Of a stretch of 64,000 bases of DNA, positions 1 through 9,277 are shown piece by piece (positions within the stretch are counted from its first letter, which is position 1; every line of letters begins with the position of its first letter). A model generated the notes under the pieces. That model did no database searches. It saw nothing but the letters and a program-made list of their open reading frames with translations, and was not told the origin of the DNA. Source of the DNA: Massilia sp. Se16.2.3 (GTDB lineage Bacteria > Pseudomonadota > Gammaproteobacteria > Burkholderiales > Burkholderiaceae_D); the NCBI RefSeq assembly GCF_014171595.1, contig NZ_CP050451.1:1178001-1242000 (forward strand). Direction: 5' to 3'. Both the position numbers and the translations under genes were made by a program.

Positions 1-2145
<2,145 letters not shown>

Positions 2146-2269
2146 TATAACCTTAGCAGGATATAGATTCAAGAAATACAGCGCTGTTTGTTGATACAGC
2201 TGCTACCACTTACTTCTTCCAGATTCAGAGCAGCGTTGCCGATTGCGGAAACGATGCTCGTACAAGTCA

Positions 2270-2385
2270 TGCCTGATGACCATAGCAAGTCGGTCCCACC
2301 CCTTCCCATCCCGAACAGGACCGTGAAACGACTTTGCGCCGATGATAGTGCTGCAACCAGTGTGAAAGTAGGTTATCGTCAGGCT
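2270..2385 (+). rRNA. rrf: 5S ribosomal RNA
   Basis: This follows the 23S gene after a spacer of about 125 bases with no tRNA. It has the typical TGCCTGATGACCATAGC start, the CCCACCCCTTCCCATCCCG segment and a closing GTCAGGC that pairs with the 5' end. Length of about 116 nt fits the family. Ends are placed by the terminal helix. Confidence 0.93.
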
Positions 2386-2400
2386 AGTTATAAGAGAAAA

Positions 2401-2430
2401 ACCCGCTGATTGCGATCAGCGGGTTTTTTT
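2401..2430 (+). terminator. rRNA operon terminator
   Basis: A perfect 10-bp stem, ACCCGCTGAT / ATCAGCGGGT with loop TGCG, is followed directly by a run of eight T. It lies 15 bases after the 5S gene and is a textbook Rho-independent terminator. Confidence 0.93.
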
Positions 2431-2437
2431 TCGTCTT

Positions 2438-2496
2438 GAACCCCCCCCGCCGGGTCAGGTCCGCACTGTGGACCCTCACCTCTGCGGGGTTTTTTG
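2438..2496 (+). terminator. second hairpin with T-run after the rRNA operon
   Basis: An outer stem of AACCCC(N)CGC against GCGGGGTT encloses an inner GGTCCGCACTGTGGACC hairpin, followed by six T. It may back up the operon terminator or end a short transcript. From 2497 to 2680 I see no gene or clear signal. Confidence 0.55.
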
Positions 2497-2680
2497 CGTT
2501 TGGGCGGCTGTTTTTCGTCCCCTGCATTGGCCTTGGCGGTCATGCTTCGCCATATGGGCTTGGCGGCTCGTCGTCCACTGGCCTCGATAAGCCGACACGA
2601 GAATCGGTAACGCTGGTACTGCGTCGACGGTGGACTATGGATCCGCCCGATTTATAACGAGCGTGCGCAACCAGCTCGTC

Positions 2681-3481
2681 CTAGCGCGCATCCTTCCCCT
2701 GTCCCCGCGCATTGCTGCGTGCATTCCCGCGTTTCCCCAGCAGTGCGTCAAGCCACCTGTTCCTGACAGCGCCGTCGACATCGACCGAGGTAGGCCATTC
2801 CACAGGCCATTCGATCGGAGGCAAGCCAAGGCGCGCAGCGTGCTCTTCAGCCTCATGATGGCACTGCACGATGCACGTCTGGCTGTGCAATCGATGCTCG
2901 AGGACATCGAAGCGCGCCATCATGTCGCGCTCGAAACCACGGGGCGTACCACCGCGGCCGACATTGCTGAAGCGGATGAATGCGTCGCGTGCAGAGGCCA
3001 GGTCGACGGCGGACGCAGCCGAACCCGTGCACATTCCGAAGAAAGCCTTGGACAGGGCGGGGAGCCAGTGCTGGCTCTGCGTGACGAGATGATCAAGCAG
3101 GCCGGCAATCGCGCCGTCGTCCAGCGGAGCCAGGAAAGACAGCGGGGAGTCGCGCTCGATTTGGACGACCAGGCGCTGCGCCGCGTCCTCTTCAACGGGC
3201 GCATCGGCGGGAAACAGCCAGCGCCGCTTCTCGGACGCTCCCGCAAGCGGCACCGACATGGTCTGGAACAACGCCGCATCGGCAGGGTTGGCGCCAGCCA
3301 CGTAGAACACCGGGACCACGTCGAGCCACTCGCTGCGCGTGTGCGCGAACAGGAGCGCCTGGACGAACGGTCCCCGCATGCGCACCAGATCGCGTTCCGC
3401 ATACAGGCGGAAGCCGGGCAGGACGAGCGGACAACCGCTTTGTTTTCCATATCCCGATAGATCGAACTCTGTTATCGCCAT
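2681..3481 (-). CDS. hypothetical protein, 266 aa
   Basis: I do not recognise the family. The start at 3481 is chosen because GAGGAGGTGCGAG lies just ahead of its ATG; upstream codons in the same frame are not preceded by such a site. The protein is soluble, with no signal peptide or membrane segment. It contains a Trp/Pro-rich stretch (IEWPVEWPTSVDVDG) near the C-terminus and ends in a basic, low-complexity tail. It starts like proteins of type-VI or tail-associated loci (MAITEFDLSGYG), but that is not enough for a call. The 266 bases upstream hold nothing recognisable. Confidence 0.7.
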   Translation of the reverse strand: MAITEFDLSGYGKQSGCPLVLPGFRLYAERDLVRMRGPFVQALLFAHTRSEWLDVVPVFYVAGANPADAALFQTMSVPLAGASEKRRWLFPADAPVEEDAAQRLVVQIERDSPLSFLAPLDDGAIAGLLDHLVTQSQHWLPALSKAFFGMCTGSAASAVDLASARDAFIRFSNVGRGGTPRGFERDMMARFDVLEHRLHSQTCIVQCHHEAEEHAARLGLPPIEWPVEWPTSVDVDGAVRNRWLDALLGKRGNARSNARGQGKDAR

Positions 3482-3747
3482 CTCGCACCTCCTCGCCGCC
3501 GCAATGGATGGTGTCGCTCGACATAGCGCGTGCGTATCGGACTGCAGCGTGGAACCCGTCACGCGCGATACGCCACGTCTACACAGCGTAGCCCAAGCGC
3601 GGGCGCGCGGACACTGACAGCTTTGATAGCCTTGACCTGCCTTTCACACCGTCCCTGCAGGCCGTGTGCGCAGACGGAGAAACGGTCTTGCACGGACGTA
3701 GGGGAACGCGCGCCGGGAAACGCGCGACCAGCCAGTCAGCTGCCGCG

Positions 3748-4494
3748 TTATGGATTGGCTGCGACAACGTCCTCAAACTCATACACGATGAGCGTGTCGT
3801 CGTTCCAGCTACTGTCGGCCAGCAGAGGGTAGTAAACGCGTTTGTTGGCAGGGTCGATCCGCAGGTTCAGCTTGCGCTCTCCGGAGACGAATGCAACGTT
3901 CGCAAGTGGTCGTGGCGCCTGGTAACGCAGACCCACCATTTTCGAACGGCACATGCCGCCGATCGCCGACAAGCTGTTGCGAGTCAGGAAAGGCATGTCC
4001 TCGCGATTGACCGCCCAGCCGATCTCGCACTCGAGCCGCAGGTCGCCCAGGCGGCGCGCGTTGTCAGGCACGCCCGGCGTATGGATATCGCCGCGCCAGC
4101 GCAGCACGCCCTTCGACTTGTTCGAAACGAGCTCGGCGTTGTCTTCCGCCGCGCCGGGCAAACGCGGCAGGATAAACGTGCCGTCGCCGGCGACCGGCAG
4201 CGGCACGTCGGTATTCTTGCCCGACAGTTTCAGCGTCACCGTGTCGAAGGCGATTTTCCTGGTGTCGGAGACGAGTTGAAACTTCAGCGGAGCCGCAGGG
4301 GCCAGCGAATGGAGTTTTTCGAATGCATCGAGACCTTTCAGCATCTGCCGATAAGGTTTAAGTTCGGGGTTTTTGACGCCACTGACTTCGACCACCTGTA
4401 CGGCTTCGGTGGATGCGGGCGCAGCGTCGGTTTCCTGCGCAGAGGCGCCGGCCGAAGCCATCAGTGCGAGAAGCGAGAAGGTTGTCAGTTTCAT
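3748..4494 (-). CDS. hypothetical secreted protein, 248 aa
   Basis: It begins with a signal peptide (MKLTTFSLLALMASAGASAQ) cleaved most likely after ASA, so it should act in the periplasm or outside. The rest resembles no family I can name. It has two Cys (in RLECEIG and GGMCRSK) that could form a disulfide. The start at 4494 is chosen for the signal peptide; an ATG at 4509 is also in frame and neither has a strong ribosome site. It lies 84 bases downstream of the M50 protease gene on the same strand, so it may share its transcript. A role in the peptide cluster is possible but unproven. Confidence 0.65.
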   Translation of the reverse strand: MKLTTFSLLALMASAGASAQETDAAPASTEAVQVVEVSGVKNPELKPYRQMLKGLDAFEKLHSLAPAAPLKFQLVSDTRKIAFDTVTLKLSGKNTDVPLPVAGDGTFILPRLPGAAEDNAELVSNKSKGVLRWRGDIHTPGVPDNARRLGDLRLECEIGWAVNREDMPFLTRNSLSAIGGMCRSKMVGLRYQAPRPLANVAFVSGERKLNLRIDPANKRVYYPLLADSSWNDDTLIVYEFEDVVAANP

Positions 4495-4578
4495 TGGTAC
4501 GCGATCCATATGACGATTGTAAGCAGATGAGACGATCGCGCGATGCACCTGTGCTCCACGCGGACGCCATCCGGAACA

Positions 4579-5643
4579 TCAGCCCCCATCCGGAAGATCA
4601 CGCACGAACAGGCGGAAGTTCTTCCACATGAACAGGCACGTAACCATCCCCAGGTAAGCCAATAACAGCGCAACGGCTGCGATCTTGAAAGTGATGAAGT
4701 CAGGGCTTTCCGCGATGATGCCGTACAGGTAAGCGCACTGCCTGAACAATACCAGGGCAAAACCACAGGTCGCCGCAAATAGTCCGTAACCATAGAGCAC
4801 ATCGGTCCAGGCACGCTCCTTGCGGACTGGCCACAGGCGCGGCTTCAGACGGAGATTGAAAAAGTCACGGATCAGCCAATAGCCGTCGGTATTCGGCAGC
4901 GGCGTCAGGCTGAAGATCGCGCCCAGGATGGCCATCGTCGCCGCCATCTGCACCTGCTGGGGCCCGAAGGCGAGCAGGCAGGCGCCGAAGCTACTCTGAA
5001 AGAGCGCGCCTGCCATGGCAACGACTGCCTTGCCGCGCTCGTCGGTCAGGCAAATGCTCGATACGTCCGCCGCCATCGCTGGCGTACCGCGGAAGGTCAT
5101 GACCCGGATCGAGCCCGTGGCACCCGTCATCCTCAGGCAGGCGGTGGCATGGCCGAATTCATGGATCGTCATGCTCAGCAAGAGAACCGCAATCGTGATC
5201 GCGGCGTCGACGAAGGTCACTTGCATCGCCCAATGCGCGAAGTCGTGGATCCTTGCGAAATGGACGCCTGGCAGGCTGTAGAGTACCACCTGGAGCAGGA
5301 CGAGAAACAACAGTCCAGGTGCCGAGAACAGCGGTCCCAGGGGACGCGCCAGCTGGCTGACAGTGCGCGAGGAGATACGCAGCCTGCGGGCGATACGGCG
5401 GCGCAAGTCCGGCGCTTGCGGCGTATCGCACACCAGGCCATGGGATGTCAAGGAGGCAAACATCTTTTCCGACACCTGTTCGCGTCCGAAAATCCGGTTG
5501 CGGTTCAAATCGGAAAAGGTCCGCATTTCGTCTGCGGTAAGGTTTTTCAATAACAAACGGCGGGTACCCTGACTGAGCACGGCGAACGTATCGCCGAGCG
5601 CTACATCATCGACGTCAAATTGATATAACGTAGTCGATTTCAT
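4579..5643 (-). CDS. membrane zinc metalloprotease, M50 (site-2 protease) type
   Basis: The 354-residue protein starts with about 90 soluble residues (MKSTTLYQFDVDDVALGDTF onward) that resemble the small N-terminal domains of peptide-processing M50 enzymes. Several membrane helices follow. The zinc motif HEFGH is at residues 161-165 inside a helix, and a second motif, NTDG (251-254), sits where M50 enzymes carry NPxDG. M50-like proteins with such a head are known in peptide-maturation loci as 'putative peptide zinc metalloproteases'. Its first 29 bases overlap the end of the acyltransferase-like gene, implying translational coupling. The likely role is cleaving or exporting the two small upstream peptides; this is inferred from position. 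The longer upstream reading frame to 5895 is only overlap with the neighbour. Confidence 0.82.
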   Translation of the reverse strand: MKSTTLYQFDVDDVALGDTFAVLSQGTRRLLLKNLTADEMRTFSDLNRNRIFGREQVSEKMFASLTSHGLVCDTPQAPDLRRRIARRLRISSRTVSQLARPLGPLFSAPGLLFLVLLQVVLYSLPGVHFARIHDFAHWAMQVTFVDAAITIAVLLLSMTIHEFGHATACLRMTGATGSIRVMTFRGTPAMAADVSSICLTDERGKAVVAMAGALFQSSFGACLLAFGPQQVQMAATMAILGAIFSLTPLPNTDGYWLIRDFFNLRLKPRLWPVRKERAWTDVLYGYGLFAATCGFALVLFRQCAYLYGIIAESPDFITFKIAAVALLLAYLGMVTCLFMWKNFRLFVRDLPDGG

Positions 5644-6529
5644 TCTTGATTTCTTTTCCGAAGTGCGCGACGACCGCTGGATCGTCGCTGAACGTATCGA
5701 TCCCGTCCTGGATGTTTTTGAATTGCAGTTTTGCCGGCACTTGCCACGCTTGCATGGTCCTGGTGTGCACGACATAACGCTGGTCCTGGACGCAGAACGT
5801 GACCGCACAATTCTGCGCCTGATCGAATTCGAAGAAGCGGTGGAACTGATGGAGGCGTTCGTATTCGGCCGGGTCCTCTTCGAGCGCCTGTCCAAAGGCC
5901 TGGAAAGCGGCAGGAAGATCCAGGTGGCCCGCGTTCTCGATCCTGAAATCCTTGCCTATTCTTTTCGTTATCAGGATTTCATAACCCGGATCGATCATCT
6001 CGAGCAAACGTCCCAGCGAGGAGTGTCCTTTGAAATGCCCGCCCTTGATCGGATAACGGACATCCGGCGGACTATCGAGCCGTGTCCATGGAATATCCAG
6101 CAGGAGAATGCCCGGTATCCCATCGTGGATGGCACGGCGCAAGGTTTTCACCATGCCGAGATTACTCTGGATGAATTCGAGCTGGAAGCCGTGCTGGACC
6201 GCCAGCTGCTTCAGGGAATTCCGATGGCCTTCCTGCTGCTCGCCGATCAGGCTATACACGACACCGGGCCCGCTGCGCTGCGCCATTGCCCGATAGAGCA
6301 GGGGATAAAGCGAGAAATGAAAGGATGCGAACATGCGGCCCGGCTGCGGCGCTTCCGGCCAGGGCATTTCTACCTGTGTTTGCCGAACGACATTCCGAAC
6401 CATCTGGAGAGACTGGGCAAATTGACGCGCTGCCCAGTCTCTCGAGATCTCGAAAGACTCAACCGGGGTTTTTCCAAGATTAATTAAATTGGCAATCGCC
6501 AGTGCACGATTTAAATTACTCGTCTTCAA
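5615..6529 (-). CDS. acyltransferase-like protein of the putative peptide cluster
   Basis: The protein is about 304 residues. The middle part (FASFHFSLYPLLYR near residue 68 and GIPGILLLDIPW near 137-148) has the pattern of the HtrB/LpxL-like lysophospholipid acyltransferase fold. The usual H-x4-D/E catalytic motif is not intact: His71 is followed five residues later by Pro. No signal peptide or clear membrane anchor is visible. I chose a TTG start at 6529 because GAGGTAGAG precedes it; a TTG at 6562 would add 11 residues and lies 4 bases after the precursor stop. It sits between the two peptide genes and the M50 protease, so it is a candidate tailoring enzyme (for example acylation), but the family link is weak. 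Confidence 0.65.
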   Translation of the reverse strand: MKTSNLNRALAIANLINLGKTPVESFEISRDWAARQFAQSLQMVRNVVRQTQVEMPWPEAPQPGRMFASFHFSLYPLLYRAMAQRSGPGVVYSLIGEQQEGHRNSLKQLAVQHGFQLEFIQSNLGMVKTLRRAIHDGIPGILLLDIPWTRLDSPPDVRYPIKGGHFKGHSSLGRLLEMIDPGYEILITKRIGKDFRIENAGHLDLPAAFQAFGQALEEDPAEYERLHQFHRFFEFDQAQNCAVTFCVQDQRYVVHTRTMQAWQVPAKLQFKNIQDGIDTFSDDPAVVAHFGKEIKNEIDYVISI

Positions 6530-6566
6530 CTCTACCTCAGCACCAGTTGGTCTATCGAACAATCAA

Positions 6567-6719
6567 TTACGAAGCGTCGTATTCGCAGATGCAGCCGCAG
6601 ACTTTTTCTTCGCGCATCGCGATTTCTTCGATGCTGATTGCGGTGGTGTCGGTTGCTTCAACAGCGGCAGCTTTTTCTTTGTCGGCGAAGATCGATGCGA
6701 ATTTTTTCAGGGCGTCCAT
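6567..6719 (-). CDS. small Cys-rich peptide B (putative RiPP precursor), 50 aa
   Basis: This is too short for routine gene calling. It has an amphipathic, Lys/Ala/Glu-rich leader, then AISIEEIAMREE (residues 27-38), then the Cys-rich tail KVCGCICEYDAS with Cys41, 43 and 45. The leader motif A-(L/I)-x-I-x-E-I-x-x-R-E-E and the C-I-C core are shared with peptide A upstream, although the rest differs. That is the pattern expected for precursor peptides whose leader is read by a common enzyme. The acyltransferase-like gene follows 4-37 bases later depending on its start. No radical-SAM, YcaO or lanthipeptide enzyme is nearby, so the modification is unknown. Confidence 0.72.
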   Translation of the reverse strand: MDALKKFASIFADKEKAAAVEATDTTAISIEEIAMREEKVCGCICEYDAS

Positions 6720-6742
6720 TTGGTATCCAGTAAAGAATTATA

Positions 6743-6775
6743 GAAAAAGAGCCAGACTATTTTCATAGCTGGCTC
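6743..6775 (-). terminator. internal terminator/attenuator between the two peptide genes
   Basis: Read on the minus strand, GAGCCAG and CTGGCTC form a stem (6749-6775) extended by CTAT/ATAG around a GAAA-type loop, followed by TTTTT. It lies 11 bases after the stop of peptide A and 23 bases before the start of peptide B. Partial read-through would make peptide A in excess over the downstream genes, a common arrangement for precursor peptides. Confidence 0.75.
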
Positions 6776-6786
6776 AATTTGTTTTA

Positions 6787-6921
6787 TTAGAACATCGTGC
6801 TGCAGATGCAGATGCCTGCGTCTTCAGCCATTTCTTCGCGGCGGGTGATTTCCGAAATGTCCAGTGCGACGACTTCGGTGGTTTCTTGTTGTGCTTCGCC
6901 GTTCAGCTCGATTTGGTTCAT
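6787..6921 (-). CDS. small Cys-containing peptide A (putative RiPP precursor), 44 aa
   Basis: The ATG at 6921 is preceded by CTGGAGAAAACA, a good ribosome site. The acidic leader contains LDISEITRREEMAEDA (residues 20-35) and the tail is GICICSTMF with Cys38 and Cys40. It shares the I-x-E-I-x-x-R-E-E leader motif and the C-I-C core with peptide B. It is the first gene of the minus-strand unit, about 40 bases from the predicted transcription start. Its length, the leader/core split and its neighbours argue for a ribosomally made, modified peptide; direct evidence would need mass spectrometry. Confidence 0.75.
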   Translation of the reverse strand: MNQIELNGEAQQETTEVVALDISEITRREEMAEDAGICICSTMF

Positions 6922-6967
6922 TGTTTTCTCCAGTTTTTATAATGTGCCACCGGCTGGTGACTGCGTA

Positions 6968-6997
6968 AATATACGCGGGCCCTTTGCGCGATGTCAA
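6968..6997 (-). promoter_or_regulatory. sigma-70 promoter of the peptide cluster
   Basis: On the minus strand TTGACA (6992-6997) is followed after an 18-base spacer by TATATT (6968-6973). This nearly consensus promoter would start transcription near 6961 and leave a 5' leader of about 40 bases ahead of peptide A. The surrounding 6930-7160 is clearly more AT-rich than the rest of the window. Confidence 0.75.
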
Positions 6998-7011
6998 ACG
7001 ATATTTAGACG

Positions 7012-7045
7012 GTAAAATGTCTCGTTACGCTCGGATATATTTTAC
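7012..7045. promoter_or_regulatory. inverted repeat upstream of the peptide-cluster promoter
   Basis: GTAAAAT (7012-7018) and ATTTTAC (7039-7045) are perfect inverted copies 20 bases apart, 15 bases upstream of the -35 box of the peptide promoter. Position and symmetry fit an activator site, and it also lies between the divergent cluster and the response-regulator gene. No binding protein can be named. Confidence 0.35.
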
Positions 7046-7276
7046 GTTTTAATATATGCGAATGGCATGGCCGTTTATGTAAAGCGCATGGAATATTGCT
7101 CAATTAAAATATCGATTATTAATTCTGAATCTGATTTGTATAAAGTTTATTGAATGCTGTTGGCGGCGGCGATGACGAGGCCCGGAGGCACGCCATGCGC
7201 ACGGTGTCGATGCGTGCAGCACAAATCTGCGGCGCCAAGCCGGACCTGGCGCAGCATTAGCCGCTAAAATAGCTTG

Positions 7277-7966
7277 ATGCGCATCCTTATCGTCGAAGAC
7301 CATCCCGACATCCTGGCGAACCTGTATGGTTTCCTGGAGCCGAAAGGCCACGTGCTCGACTCCGCGCGCAACGGCTATGCGGGCCTGGCGCTGGCGTCCG
7401 AAAACGAATACGACGTCATCGTCCTCGACCTCGGCCTGCCCGGCCTGAACGGCCTGGAGCTGTGCCAGAAACTGCGCAACGAATTGGCCAGCCGCACGCC
7501 GGTATTGATGCTGACGGCGCGCGACAGCCTCGCCGACAAAGTCGCCGGTTTCGACAGCGGCGCCGACGATTACCTGGTCAAGCCGTTTTCCCTCGTCGAG
7601 CTCGACGTGCGCCTGAAGGCGCTGGTGCGCCGCTCCGAGGGCCGTACCGCCGCCAGCAGCAAGCTGCGCGTCGGCGAACTCGTGTTCGATCCGGATACCC
7701 AGGAGGCGACCCGCGAAGGGCAGCCGATCACGCTCACCCGAACCGGTTACGTGCTGCTGCGCACGCTGATGGCCGCGTCGCCACGCATCGTCTCGCGCGA
7801 GACGCTCGAGCACGCCGTATGGGGCGACGACCGTCCCGACAGCGACGCCTTGCGTACGCACATCCACGCACTGCGCCAGGCCATCGACAAACCTTTTACC
7901 CACGCCATGCTGCGCACCGTCGCCGGCGTCGGTTACCGACTGGCGCTTCCCGATGCAGCCGGCTGA
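7277..7966 (+). CDS. OmpR-family response regulator (PmrA/BasR-like)
   Basis: The 229-residue protein has an N-terminal receiver domain (acidic pair in VEDH, phospho-acceptor Asp in VIVLDLGLPGLNG near residue 51, Lys in YLVKPF) and a C-terminal winged-helix DNA-binding domain ending GVGYRL. I start it at ATG 7277; a TTG three bases earlier is less likely. It overlaps the histidine kinase gene by 14 bases and heads an operon with a phosphoethanolamine transferase and a PAP2 phosphatase, as PmrA/BasR regulators do. Control of lipid A charge in response to cationic peptides or metal is therefore the likely job; the name is kept general. Confidence 0.9.
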   Translation: MRILIVEDHPDILANLYGFLEPKGHVLDSARNGYAGLALASENEYDVIVLDLGLPGLNGLELCQKLRNELASRTPVLMLTARDSLADKVAGFDSGADDYLVKPFSLVELDVRLKALVRRSEGRTAASSKLRVGELVFDPDTQEATREGQPITLTRTGYVLLRTLMAASPRIVSRETLEHAVWGDDRPDSDALRTHIHALRQAIDKPFTHAMLRTVAGVGYRLALPDAAG

Positions 7967-9196
7967 TTCGCTGCGCAGGCGCATCGTCGTCGCCTTCATC
8001 TCCTTCGGGCTGGTGCTGTCGCTGTTCTTTGCCGCCATTGCGATCGTCGCGGTCGAGGGTATCGAAGTGCACCTTGTCGACAATCGGCTGGCCGAGGTGG
8101 CCCAGTGGGCATTGCCGCGCGAAGCCGCCGGTCTGGCGGTCGACCTGCCGGCCGGGCTGCGCTTCCACCGCGGCAATGCCATCCCCCGCTGCTGCGCGGC
8201 TTGCCGCCAGGCGTGGCCGAGGTCGACGTCGACGGGGTCGGCCTGCACGTGCTCAGCGGTAGCGATGCACGGGGCCCGTATGTCGTCGTCGACCACGAGA
8301 GCGATTACGAAAAGGTCGAGCTGGTCGTATATGCGATGTTCGCCGTCTGCTTCCTCGGCTTCGTGCTGCTGGCCGCGGCGCTCGGCGGCTATTTTGCGCG
8401 GCGGGTGGTGACCCCGATCAGCGAACTGGCCGATGCCGTCGCCCACGGCCGCAACGCGCTGCCGTCGACCGCGCGCAAGGATGAGCTCGGCATATTGGCG
8501 CGCGCGCTGGAAGCGCATACCGCCGAACTGCGTGCCTTCCTCGACCGCGAACGCTTCTTCACGGGCGACGTCAGCCACGAACTGCGCAGTCCGCTGACGG
8601 TGATCATGGGCGCGGCCGAGATCCCGGTGGCGAATGCGGCCGATGCCGCCACGCGCGCACCGGCAGAGCGCATCTACCGGGCGGCGCGCGACGCCGCCGA
8701 ATGCGTGACCGTGTTGTTGCTGCTGGCGCGCGGGCCGGAACTCGGGCGCCTGGCGCCGGTGCAGGTCGATGCCATCGCCGCGCGCGAAGTAGAGCGCTAC
8801 CGCGCGCTGGTTGCCGGCCGGCCGGTACGGATGCAGTACAGCGACGGCGCCCAGTTCAGCATCCAGGCGCCCGCCGAGCTGTGCGCCGCCGCCATCGGCA
8901 ACCTGGTGCGCAATGCCTGCCAGTACACCGAGCAGGGCGAGGTCATCGTCGCGCTCGAGCCGGGACGTGTCATCGTCGAAGATACCGGCCCCGGCTTGCC
9001 CGCAGCCGTGCGCGACACGCTGGTCCAGGCGGGAAGCCACGCGGGGGTGCCGTCGCAGGGATCCGCCGGCACGGGCCTGGGCCTGTCGCTGGTGATGCGC
9101 ATCTGCGAATACCTGAACGCCTCGCTCGATTACGAAGAGCGGCTTGGGGGCGGCAGCCGTTTTACCATCCGCTTCGCCGATTTCACGCCTTCTTAA
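7953..9196 (+). CDS. sensor histidine kinase (PmrB/BasS-like), frame broken
   Basis: It has two membrane helices around a short periplasmic loop (first at about residues 13-36, second in VYAMFAVCFLGFVLLAAAL), a HAMP-like linker, the H-box FFTGDVSHELRSPLTVI, the N-box NLVRNACQYT, and G-boxes VEDTGPGLP and GTGLGLSL. The reading frame changes near 8185 in CATCCCCCGCTG: one more C would join GNAIP to PLLRGLPPGVAEVD and give one protein of about 414 residues. A base lost in a homopolymer, probably in the assembly, is the simplest reading; a true frameshift would remove the kinase domain. It works with the regulator just upstream. Confidence 0.85.
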
Positions 9197-9277
9197 CACG
9201 GGGTTGATCCCCCGCTGACGTCCCTCATCCTATCCTGCCCAACAGGGTGGCCAGTTGCGGCCGCAACGTTTGGACGG

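Noticed and set aside
7195-7260. A 21-codon ORF (MRTVSMRAAQICGAKPDLAQ) ahead of the response regulator
   Set aside because: No ribosome site and nothing recognisable; too short to support as a leader peptide.
7100-9199. A 699-codon open frame on the minus strand
   Set aside because: It lies opposite the response regulator and kinase genes, whose motifs are certain; no ribosome site or domains.
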